A DNA stretch of 64,000 bases from Ficedula albicollis (taxonomy: Eukaryota > Chordata > Aves > Passeriformes > Muscicapidae), in contig NW_004775927.1 in assembly GCF_000247815.1 (NCBI RefSeq), forward strand, positions 439,223 to 503,222, in the 5' to 3' direction. The position numbers and the translations under genes were made by a program. The notes beneath the pieces are model-generated. The model saw nothing but the letters and a program-made list of their open reading frames with translations, ran no database searches and was not told where the DNA came from. Positions 30,158 to 41,549 of this stretch are shown piece by piece; within the stretch, counting starts at the first letter, position 1, and each line of letters opens with the position of its first letter.

Positions 30158-32433
30158 TTTTGTTTTGTGGGGTGTTTTGGGTTTTTTTTTTTTTTTTTTT
30201 TTTGGTGGAATCGACACAACTGCTACAGATCCCAATTCCTCTTGCCAAAATCAGGCCTCTCACTGAGAAAGAATCTGTTCTGTGATTGCCACTTATGCCA
30301 CCTGTGAATAACCTATCAACAGCTTTATCTCAAAGCATTTTCCAAGCAGAACAGTTAGGTTGTGAAATTGCCTTGTTCTGAGATGCTACCTGATACATCA
30401 CATCTATTACAACAGCACAACATTTTTAAGAGGGTTTACCTATACATACCAAGGTATGCTTAATGGAAGGCTTTAATTTTCTTAGACCTAAAAAATCAAC
30501 ATAATGCTTGCAAAAAATCCATTGTCACAATGGTGGGATGAGAAGAGCTCACGAAGAAATTGTTTTATGAGAATACTTGTAAGTTCACTTCCTTGATACT
30601 TCAAAGTGACTAAAGAAGGCAGTATTCACAATTAAACTACTGAATTTGTCATTTAAGATTCACAATGCATTAACACTAGATCAATAATTTTCAGTGGGAC
30701 AAAATGCATTAGCTATCTCTCCTATCTATAAACTATCTTTCAGTATTTATACACTGTGCAATACTCAAGAGTTGATATAATACCAAAGTGAAAAAATTGT
30801 TATTAAGAGCCAGATCCCAAATGTACCATATGCTTCCCACAACATTCAGGACACTCAACAGTGCAGAGAACTTACACAAATTTCCGTATAAGGTAAATAA
30901 CAATCCTGGAAGGTGTGACAACTATCACACTCAAAATGAAGAAAAGTCAATACAATCATGCTAAAAAACCCACAGATTTTACAACTTTCAAGCCCTCTGG
31001 TAGACAAATGACAGTTATATTTAAATATTTAAAACAGACATCAACAGACCAAAAACATTTAAAAATCTTGGAGATATATCAGAATTTAAGTGATTTGATA
31101 TCAGTTTGCCTCGTGTTTTGTTCCCCTCAATTTTAACAGAAGTAAGATGTGAGCACAGAGGTCTCTGAACCCCTGCAACTGCCATTACTCTCACCACAGC
31201 AAGCAAAGCCTAGTAGATCCAGAGACACTTCTTTCCAGGTGACTGACTCCATCAGGGATGAACTTAAATCCAGCGAGCATTTGAACATTACATCAAGACA
31301 TTTCTTAGAGCCCACTGCATATAATGGATGAAGATCTGTGCCCCACAGAATTTTTAATGCAAGCAGCTGGTCTGCAAGCTGCTGTACATCAACTTCCACA
31401 CCTGCCTTATGCATTCATCTAACAGGGTGGCACAACAAGCAGGAAAGTAAATTACTGTGGCTACCAGTGTACGATGCCTGAGAGATGAGGGCCTGGCTCA
31501 TGATTTGTGTGATGTGTGTGCACGAGGAGTTACGGGCACTAGGCCTGACCACTTGTCACCATATTGTTAATCCTGGGTGTCTGCGAGCTCACTGGCAGCT
31601 AAGTGTATGCATTTGCTCACACAAATCCAAGTGTGTGACTAACCCCAACCACTCCTATGCAAACACGTTCACATGTAAAAGAGTTGGAGAAGGCCTGGCA
31701 CAAACACTGTCAAACTTTACATTATGAACTGGTCACATCCTCCCAAAAGTGCCACAAGGAATTGGGACTGGATGAACCTTAAAGAAAATCTGGATCAATA
31801 TGATCCCAGTTTGTATAGCTGCTTTAGTTTTTCTCCTCTCTGCCTCAAGAGGAATGTCAGCAGAGAGTTCTTTGTCTCTGTAATTTTTCTTCCAAGGCTC
31901 ACAACACGAAAAGCCTGGTAAAGCAGGTCACATTACACAGGTCAGTTCCATCAAGGATGAATCTGAGTATTATCATAAAATAATTCTTTCCAGTATTTTC
32001 AATCAAAAAAAACATTTCAGTATTCCTTTTTCTGCACACAGCTGCTAAGCTTGCAAGTAATTGCAAAGCTTTTGTGAACAAAGAAATAATTTTTTTAAAC
32101 TGAGAAACAGAGTACAGTAGAAATGGAAAGCTGAGATCTCATTCCAGCTTGCATTTCCATAAACGACCAACCAGTCAGATTTGAAGTTCATTTCCTTTTT
32201 CCATTTATTTCTGTCTCCTCTACTTTGTATCATCCAGTCCATGTCAACTGCTATTAGTCTTCAAAACAAATTTACAAATGCAACTTTAAGATTACACAGT
32301 GATTCTCCTGCTCTTGCTGAATAGCTATACTTACTTCTATTCACACAATAGTTCTCAGTAGCTAAGGGGAAATCCAACCAGCAATGACTTCCAACACATG
32401 ACTGACTTTTAAAGCAGAATGTTTGATACTCAC

Positions 32434-32510
32434 GGTTTTCCTCCTGGGATGCCTGTGAGATTAGGAGGGATGCCTGGGACTCGCATGTGATGATGGGGAT
32501 CAAAACCAAC
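32434..32510 (-). CDS. TLE4: TLE4 coding exon, end of SP segment
   Basis: This 77-bp exon encodes 25 residues plus two bases of a Pro codon. It starts VGFDPHHHMRVPGIPPNLTG and ends GIPGGK. The acceptor is ctatag and the donor ACC|gtgagt. The His triplet and IPPNL motif are found just before the WD40 propeller in TLE proteins. Confidence 0.94.
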
Positions 32511-32700
32511 CTATAGTTTTCCCCAAGAAAAACAAAAAGGTGTATTAAAGTAAGAGTGAGGCAAAGGAAGACTGTTTAATTCATGCTCTCCATAGCACAC
32601 TCCCCAAACCACAAAATGAGTGAACTAGAGTTAACCCCACAGGTCTCATATTTAATACAAACAGATCTCAAAACTAAATGCTTTAACAGCAAACACTTAC

Positions 32701-32894
32701 CACTGGAGATCGCCCGTAAGCTGCTGCTGCTGCTGCTGCTGCAGCTGCTGCACTCATTTGAGGGGAAATATTGTGTAGACCAGCATAGGCAGCTCCAGGG
32801 CTGGTCAGCTCCCCGTTCATACCAGCATGTGGCACGATACCAAATGGAGTAGGATAAGGACATGGTACAGCCATAGGTGTCCTTAAACCTGAAG
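32701..32894 (-). CDS. TLE4: TLE4 coding exon, SP segment with polyalanine tract
   Basis: This 194-bp exon (2 bases + 64 codons) begins [18 protein letters not shown] after a split Ala codon and ends YGRSPV. The donor is GTG|gtaagt and the acceptor cttacag. The segment [18 protein letters not shown] is the strongest TLE4-versus-TLE1 discriminator in the window. It also encodes eleven consecutive alanines (+ strand 32,719-32,751), seven of them from a pure (GCA)7 run. Confidence 0.95.
32719..32751 (-). repeat. Coding (GCA)7-containing polyalanine tract
   Basis: Eleven consecutive Ala codons in TLE4 sense: two GCA, one GCT, seven GCA, one GCT. The pure seven-unit core is a trinucleotide microsatellite within a coding exon. 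Confidence 0.95.
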
Positions 32895-33174
32895 CTGTAA
32901 GAAGAGAGGGGAAAGTGAGAAGACACAGAGGCATTCTAGAGCCATCATATGAAACATGAGTTTGGAAAACTGCAGAAAACCCCACAAATAACCCAAACCA
33001 ACCAGCCAGGCAGCCAAGGAAAGCCACACAACACTGTATTACAGTACTGAATAACCAATTCAGCACCCAGTTTAAGCATTTGTAACATACTGACTTGTCA
33101 TTACAGATTTAAAGGGTGCCTGACAAGGGACAAACGGTCACTGTTTCACACCACCAAAATGCATGGACACTAAC

Positions 33175-33307
33175 CTATCGGGTCCACACCTGGGGGTTTG
33201 CCGGGCACTGGCCTCAGTCCAGGAGTGGAGTTGCTGCCTGGAGTTGGGGCATCAGTCCGTGGAGTTGGGGTATTTGATTTAGACACAGGAGTAGTAGATT
33301 TCTCATT
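33175..33307 (-). CDS. TLE4: TLE4 coding exon, Ser/Pro-rich segment 2
   Basis: This 133-bp exon encodes 44 residues plus one base of the next codon. It starts [19 protein letters not shown] and ends GKPPGVDPI. The acceptor is gtttag and the donor is a single G before gttagt. Repeated TP dipeptides (STTP, NTPTP, APTP, NSTP) mark the low-complexity regulatory linker of TLE proteins, which is a target of proline-directed kinases such as those downstream of MAPK signalling. Confidence 0.94.
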
Positions 33308-34501
33308 CTAAACACCAAGAAGGAAAAAGTAAGACAGTTTGTAAACTATTTTCTCTTTATAGCTAGTGATTAGTGATAGTAGTGATATTTATCACCTAGG
33401 TTTGGGTTTCAACAGCCCTGGCAATGAAGAGAAGATGCAAAGACACTGAAAATGACAGAATGGCTTTGGTAACTAACTACAGCCTTCACAGCTTTTCTCA
33501 TCAGGAGAATCTGTATGATTGAGAAGGAGGTAAACAACTGAAAATCATTGCCCTCTGACAATTGGAAGCATATGTGAAATCTGTCAGTGGTCTCACTATG
33601 TTCATGGACCTGCTCCCAATATAGTTTTCTGTGAGGGATGGACAAGAGGAGCAGAAAAAAAATCACTGAACTGACCAACCACTCATACTCAAGTGTGGTG
33701 CAAGAAACACAGGATGAAACAGTGACAGATATAAATTCAGGAACTGTGCAGTGCTGCTCTTGTGACAGGCTTGTTCATCAGACACACCACTGATTCCCAG
33801 GTCTGAACCTGTCATTCCATCACCTTTCCTGAGCACTACATTCACTTTAAGCCTTCTTTTTATTTATTTTATTTCTTTAAATAATTGTATACCCTACCCT
33901 GTGAAGAACCAAGAAGGGAATTACTGCAACTCAGGTAGGTGATTAACTGTGGACACAAACAGGAAAGGAAAGAACACCCCTTGCAGGCAGCTCTTTTCTT
34001 TTGCATTATGATTTGTGATGCAAGTCAAGGAAGGCTCTTGTAAATGACAGATTACTTTTTAGATAGAAAATAAAAATTATTGTTGTTGTATATAGCCTGG
34101 TAATTCAAACAAAGCTAACAATCAAATCACATCCAAGCAGGGAACTGAATTTGCTGTAAACCACAGCACAGGAAAAGAGCTCAAGAAACCCCTGTGTATG
34201 TTTATTTATTCTCAGAATAACAGTTCTTCATATGAGGGAGGAGAAAAATATCTCTCAGAACACCACATCTATCATCTACTCACACCACCAGTGAAAATAA
34301 CCTCTTCCCATCCCAAAAAAAGACTGTGGACTTTCTATTATTTCACTAGACTCCTGAAAAGATAAATTAAACTAATACTAAATTGATGCTTCACAGTGCT
34401 TTATTGACAGCTGTGGAAATACAAATTGTCTCCAGATAGAAATCCAGTAAGCATGTATTTCAGCCTATGACTAGGGGTCAGAAGCATTTTGTAGCACTTA
34501 C

Positions 34502-34654
34502 AAGGCTAAGTTCTTTGGATTTGGAGGAAGGAGTGCTGCTAGAGGATGCAATAGATGCCGGACTAATTGGTGCATCCTTTTTCAGCAGTCGAGTCTTGTC
34601 CAAGCCATTTTCCCGTGGAGAGTGTGCAGGGCTCCCACGGGGAGAAGAAGGATC
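34502..34654 (-). CDS. TLE4: TLE4 coding exon, Ser/Pro-rich segment 1
   Basis: This 153-bp exon encodes 51 residues, from [17 protein letters not shown] to SKSKELSL, in phase 0 at both ends. The acceptor is atatttag and the donor is CTT|gtaagt. Several SP motifs ([11 protein letters not shown]) are proline-directed kinase sites typical of the boundary between the CcN and SP domains. A serine run (ASSSSTPSS) follows. Confidence 0.94.
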
Positions 34655-35299
34655 CTAAATATCAGGAATATGGGTTAGCATAAAAGCTTTATACTAGCCA
34701 CTAGTTCTTGTCTTGAGCAGTTCTCAAATTGGAATGAAGATCTGCCATAGGAAATGACATATTCCTTCCATTCTTAATTGATTTAGCTGATACAATTGTG
34801 AAATTGAGAGAGATAATGAAGGACAATTTGGTTTTTTTTAAGAACTCTTAAAATTTGATGCCATTAAACCACAAAAAATAATGTCAAAAATCTATGGATA
34901 TTGAAATAGGCAAGTATCTTTTATCAAATGACAGATTAAAAAGATTTAATGCGTTTAGCAGACCTGATAAGGTTCACACATGAAGTCATGGCCAAAGTGG
35001 AAGAAAAGACAGACACTCTTACAAGCTGCACCCCCCCTCTGTTGTGCTGGGCTGGTTTCAAATATCTCAAGAGAACTTTTTGTTCAAAGGAGAAACAAGA
35101 AGTACTTTGTAGAAGTAAGTGTGTCAGATCTGATTTTTATTCTAAAGAAAGAGGATACTACTGGATTCCCTCAGGCATTTCTAGTTCTTTTATGAAGGCA
35201 AATGCCATAATCATTTTCATAAAATCAATATGCACAGAAAACACTGAAGATACCCTCACCACCATTTCTGTAAGGTAGAATAAATGCCATTGTGTATAC

Positions 35300-35353
35300 C
35301 TCATTGGAAACATCAACTACCAAATTGTCATCACTCTTTTCACCATCGCTGTC
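35300..35353 (-). CDS. TLE4: TLE4 coding exon, acidic CcN segment
   Basis: This 54-bp exon encodes 18 residues, DSDGEKSDDNLVVDVSNE, in phase 0 at both ends. The acceptor is cattgcag and the donor is GAG|gtatac. The Ser residues followed by acidic residues fit the casein kinase 2 phosphorylation sites described for the Groucho CcN domain. The exon is too short to stand out as an open reading frame and was found by matching the family sequence and splice borders. Confidence 0.93.
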
Positions 35354-35869
35354 CTGCAATGACAAATCACAATGCGTTAAAAAAATTTTATTTCATATCC
35401 CAATGTCTCTTAATAACTATGAAAACAGAGGGCAGCTGCTCACAAATCTGCAGTGTACCATTCACTTTTACCAAACTTTATGTGGTAATACAATTGAAGT
35501 CTTTCAGTCACCTATGGGGCTGCCACAATTATAGCCAGTTTTCAATTGGTGGAGGACAAGGGATGAAAATCTTCATAAAAAGTAGCACTGCACTATGAAG
35601 TGGAGTCAAGACAGACTTCGCTAACAAGTCCCAGACTAACTAAAGTTCAGCACTATTGTCACACAACTTCCAGGTGCTTTGTATTTATATTGTTAAAAAC
35701 AGTATCAATCATATGCACCAAAATGCTTAACCCAGAGACACTAGAGGTAGGCAGTAAAAAATAGCTAAAATTTGACCTTCATTTTAAAATTAGTTATAAA
35801 GCAGAAATCAGATGAAATTACAGAGGAACACTGAAGTTCAACAATGCACAATGTAGACAATCTACTCAC

Positions 35870-35989
35870 GTAACGAGCTGCTATTTCCTTCTCTTCTGTT
35901 TTTTGTTTTTTAGTCTCTGAAGAATAATCTGTAGAATTTCTGTGCTTTTCTGCTGTTCTGAAACTGGCTGAGGGAGATACAGAAGAGCT
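35870..35989 (-). CDS. TLE4: TLE4 coding exon, start of CcN segment (first exon in window)
   Basis: This 120-bp exon encodes 40 residues in phase 0, beginning SSSVSPSASF and ending EEKEIAARY. The acceptor is a pyrimidine-rich stretch ending in ctgcag and the donor is TAC|gtgagt. It carries the basic KKQK nuclear-localisation core typical of the TLE CcN region, flanked by Ser/Thr residues. The preceding exon, expected to end DSIK in vertebrate TLE4, is not found anywhere up to 64,000. Confidence 0.93.
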
Positions 35990-38900
35990 CTGCAGTCCAA
36001 AAAGAGAAGAAAGCATCATCAGGCCCTCATTCTCAGCAGTGGTTCAATTGTCACTACTGTTCAATACATCTTACGCTGATAGTATGATCCGGATCTGTTC
36101 TCACAGAACACCAGCACAGGCTGGGTTTTAACCAGAGACAGCGACCCAGCAAGTGCCTCGTACCAAAAACTGCACTATGTATTGCAAGAGACAGAAACAG
36201 GTGATCAACTGACAGGGCATAGTGGCTATCTGCTCTGCCAATGGGATGTATTTTATGAATACTGCGCACTGGTCTTGTTTTGGTTTGTTTCCTCTACAAA
36301 TACGCAGGGTTAAGTCAATAGTCCCAGAAGAGGGGTGTGTATTTGCACATGTGTGTGTGTTTGCCTGTGTAAATCAAAAAGAACAGAGAGGCTCGAGGCA
36401 AGTCACACTTCAGCAAACATTTGAATGAAGATTTCTACCAAAGAAATAAGCAAGCTTCTGAACAGTTTTGAAGCAGGCAAGAACAGGAGAAAACACCCAA
36501 ACTCATTTTATTTTGCTGCCTTTTACAATTACAGGCTATGCCTGCAGCAGACAGAAACAAAACACAGACTGGCTCAGTGACTCTCTTGCTATTCTACAGT
36601 TCTCACCTAGTAATGATTGCTAAAGAGCATACATATGGACAGGAGAGAAAGGAAGATAATGGGTACTTTATGCACTATCATCCAACAACTCCACTCTACT
36701 CCGTTAAACAAGGCAGGCAACATTTATCAAATTCTACCATATTTCCAAAGCTGTGTGGAGCCTGTATCTTCGTATACAAAAAAGGAAGCAATGAAAGATG
36801 CAACGTTCCCTCTGGGACCGATTTTAGTAGCAGCAGCAGCTTTTGGCCCGAGTTCAAGAAAGCATTTAAGCATGCACTAAACTTTATCTCACTCTGAAGT
36901 CAGTGGTTGAACGTACATAAGTAAGGATGTGTTCAGGCTTTTTGCAGAATTGGAAATGACAGCTATGGAGATGAAAATAATTGTCAGTTGAAATCCTGCT
37001 GACTGTTTCCATCCCTGTCCTCGTTTTTTTCTGGGGTGGTGAAGAACAACCAAGGAATTTCTGGCTGATGGATTTTAGATCCTCCCATTCATCCAGAAAC
37101 ACTTGTTTAGGGTTACTTCCTCCATGCTTGATGGACAGCTGTTGTTCCACATAAAACTGTACAACATAGGAATTTGGTTTGGGGGTTTTCAGTGCAGCTA
37201 TTAACGCAAAATCAATAAATTAGCATTTACATTGAATAACCTCTGTTCCATCGCTATTACAGAATTTCTTCTTTTCCTTATTATATTACAAGCTTTTGTT
37301 AAGGATTAAGAATACTTAACCACAGAAATTAAGCTGTGGTTATTGACCAAGTCATGTAAGAGAATATTACTACCTACTGGGACACAAGTCCTCCTCTCCA
37401 TTTTGTTGAAATTTCCAGTTCTTTAGTACAGCAGCAGCGGTAGAATTTGCAAAAATCTTCCATATATTTGACTGGTAATTGTTAATTACCCTCTAAGAAT
37501 ACTGAGTGGAAATAAAAATTTTAGAACAAAGCTAGTGTTGAAGGCACAGCCTGTGCCTTTCCCATACTGTGCAAATAAATCTTAAAATACTAATTTAGTT
37601 TAAGGCAGATCATTAATCAATGATTATAGCAAATAACACAAACTAACAAAGTTATTTTTTGCTCTGAAGTGACAACACATGTTAAGACATTTGGAGAAAG
37701 CAGTGCCAGGGGACAGAAGCCCTCAAAATAAAGGCCAAGTAGAAATACAACATTAAATGAATTGATGACTTGAAAAATTTATTTGTTTCTGCATTGATAC
37801 AGCATAGCCTTTCACAAAATATTTTTATACTATGTTCCTATTACATTTATATTCATTTACAATTTGATAGGCAGTAGATTGTAATGCGAATTCAATTCAG
37901 TATTTCTCAACTTCACCCTACAGAAAGCAATTTGCTATAAAATGAAGAAAAATAATCACCAATAAACTATAAATTAAAGTGGTGTCTAAAGAATTAAGCT
38001 ACTGCACTTATTTAAATAGAAATATTTGTTTTCATAAATTTGAAACCATACAATTTCAATTTTTCACAATATGGTTAGCTATGCGCTATAGATACCATTT
38101 TAATCTTTACTTTCACTACTTAATAAAGTAATCAATTGAAAGTCCCTACTAGAAAGATAAAGTAGCTAATTATCACTAGCACATTAAAGGATGAGCACCA
38201 CATTGGGCATTGGGGCAATGCACACTGCTAAATGGTTTTATCGCATGATGGATCAGACCTTATACTGATATGAAAAGATCCTCCTGCAGTATTCTCACCT
38301 GACATTAGCAGAAAAAATGGAGACAATTCACCTACAGACAGCAGGCAGAGCCTCACTTCCCAATCTGAAATACGGCCAGTGTACTAGGACTGACATTATT
38401 TTGCTTCATGAGTCAATTACTACAGAACAAATCTAAACACTCCCGCTTTAAACTGTCACACCCCTTTCCTGGCATGGAACTAGCCTAGCAATACCCCTGC
38501 AGAACTGCCTTCTTTTCCTTCAACATAAAATGCACCTGCCACGTAAAGATCGGTGACTTCATGGCATGGATTTCTGCTACTTTTGCTGACAGGTCTAAAT
38601 TGATTTCTTATGCTAAGTAATAAAGATATGTCACATACATAGACAATGAGCTATGGTCTAGATCTTCCTATAGACCTAATGTTCACTGTGTGAGAGACAA
38701 CAGTGTTATACTGAGTTCCCTCTAGTGTTTGTAACAGCTTTTCAGTCTATAAGCACTAATAAGGTCTTAACTTCATTGAGAAATACTGGGATGTTACAAC
38801 ATCCTCACAGCTTCCACTGACATCAGATTCCTGCAAATAATCCTGTACCCACCCACACCCAGATTCCTGAGCGTGCAAGTCCACAAACTCCAAGAGAGGT

Positions 38901-41507
38901 CCTAAGATTTGCAGACTGTGAAAGAAAACCCCATTAAAATATACTGTTCAGTTGACAGACTCTACCCTGTTCCTTGATTAAAACATCAGTGCTCTCCTAA
39001 CAGCTGCCTTTAAGAAGCTGGAATAGGATAGTTACTTAGAGAAATGAAGTGATTCAGCACTATGACTTGGCAGGCTGTAACTTAATGGGCCAGAGTCCTT
39101 GTTTTTGTAACTATTAAAATTTATAGAGAAATGAAGTCTTTTTTACACTGCTGTTTTCTTCCAATAAATTGCATTAATCTACTAAAAGAGTAGCATTTTC
39201 CTACTAAACAATGCTGAGTTTGCTCACATGTAATAATTATATCAGACATGGGAAAAAGTACTCTTTGGTGAAAGTAGGTTACACTTAGTTTGTATTTGAG
39301 CAAAACATACCGGTTTTTCATTTTCTGCTTCGGTAGAACATTTCTATTCATGGTAAATGCACCACAAAATGCTGACAAAAAACAATGAACATTTATAGAA
39401 AGGCCGAGCACATCACCATGTTCACATAATTTGCTTAGGAAGTGGAACAGTGTCTTTCTAGTGCTGGACACACAGTATTTTTTTGCACTAGGCTACAGAG
39501 CACAGCATGCTATGATTCAGTCTATGTTTTGGCCAGTGCTGAGCACAGTGCTAACTGAAACGGGCTCCCACCAGAAGGACCATGCTGTTTTCTCTCCAAC
39601 ACCATCAGGGCACTGCTCCTGGTGGAGCACCAGTGCCATACAGGTGCAAATTAAATCAGTATCAAGAGAGCCATGCAAGCCTCCTATGCAGCCATAAAAT
39701 TCTCACCAGTATACTCACTGTCTGCTTGGGATAATTAATATCTCAAATTGCTAGGGAAAAAACCAATCAGTTTTACCTCTACCTTCTACTGGAATTTAGC
39801 TGCACCAACATAGATAGCTCACAGCGTAATGTGGCAGAAATCGGTGTGGAAATCATAAATCAAACTGTACAGTCATCCAGCTGCAAGCCCCAACTCCCCA
39901 TATGCTGACTTCTCCAGATAAGACCTGGCCTGAGCATACTAAGTGATAATTAAATGGAATCAGTGTTAAAAGTAATGACTAGAGATGACAAGATGAAAAG
40001 CCTTCCTACATGTTAAAGCTGGTAACTCTTTAAAGCATTCACGAGTATGACCATTCCCCAGTGTACCCTTACTACTATGCCAGAATGATGTATTTGGAGT
40101 GGAATAATTAAAACAATAATTCCCAACAAAGTGGGAATTACAAGATAATTGACCATACTGAAGTATTAAGCAAACTGCAGTAAAAGCCAAGGATGCTCAA
40201 CGCTAAGGTCAATTACAGTATAATTATCTGAATGACATTATAGCTGTTATAAAGACTGTTGAAAGTATAAAAGAAACTATAAAAATGGATACAATATGCA
40301 TCACAGGGAAACGACCAGGCAGTAAGGCTGCTTTGTTGGCTGATGCCAATGTTATAGATGGAAGGGCCAGCATTGGAGCTTGAGCTCAGGCACTGCCCTA
40401 GGGCTTGGAGCACTAGGCTGCCTAACCTAACTGTGAGCTTAAATCAGAAGTGGAGAAAAAAAAAAATTAGGGTTAAGGCTTCTGACACCCTTAGGGTGAG
40501 ATGAAGACTGCTCTGGCATGGGGTGGGAGATGTCCCCCAGATAGATGAGAGGCCAGGGCAGAAGAAAAAAAGGCAGTGCAAATACAGCCTAGAGAACATG
40601 CACTCAGGAAGGAAACTGCAGCCAAGGGCTCCCACAAAGCAAGCCTAAGGGCTCTAAGGTAACACCGATCTACCTGCTTAACAAATTAATTCATTTACAT
40701 ACATCTATATGCACAGATATTTTGATTAAACTCAGGATGACAGTGTGAAATGCTGTGGGTTGATCTACAGATACCATAATGGAGCATTTGCATAGGGATT
40801 CTGCTTCCTGAAGTCACCTACACTTACACAGCCCTTTTGTTACTGACATTATTATTATTATTATTATTATTTTTATTTATTATAATATTACTATTATTGT
40901 TATTACTACATCCCAGTATCTGCATGGATGGACATGGATTTTATCCTCTTTGCTTTAATTTTTTAAGCACGCTCTCTGCAGCCTTCAGGCAAACAGATTT
41001 TCTTTACCATACCCTTACCTTAAGGTTTACATAGTGGGTCATGATCAGGCTGATCAGTCAGGCAGTACAACCTGGAGCACACCTCTTCCAAAATGGTTCA
41101 TTAGAGGAGACTGGTAGTCAAGTATTGATCACACATGTATCACTCACTGGTCATAGTGGACTTTTAACATTTTCATGTCCTCCTTTCCAACCTTTCTCTA
41201 CTCGCCCAAACTAAAACATAACTTCCACTCAGCCATACCATGATCAATTTTTTTTTGTTGTTGTTGTCTTATTCACTGCCTTTTCCCTATGGCTGCATTT
41301 TCTGATAACAGACAAAGATTCAGTAATTGTCAGTGAAAAATGCAACTAACTAGCGAGGAAAGATACAGAACAAATCCAATTTTAACATCACATGATCTGG
41401 TCTGAGCTAACTGCATTGAGTTTTGTAATCATGCATGTGATAATTATTTTTAATACAAACTATGATTAAAATGCAAACTTTGAAGTTTTATATAGCATTT
41501 TAAACCA

Positions 41508-41549
41508 CTAATTAACTTCACTAATTGCAAAATTAATGAAGTTAATTAG
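41508..41549. repeat. Perfect 13-bp inverted repeat with homeodomain-type cores
   Basis: ctaattaacttca at 41,508-41,520 is the exact reverse complement of tgaagttaattag at 41,537-41,549, separated by a 16-bp AT-rich spacer. Each arm carries a TAATTA core, a consensus for many homeodomain factors. Confidence 0.8.
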
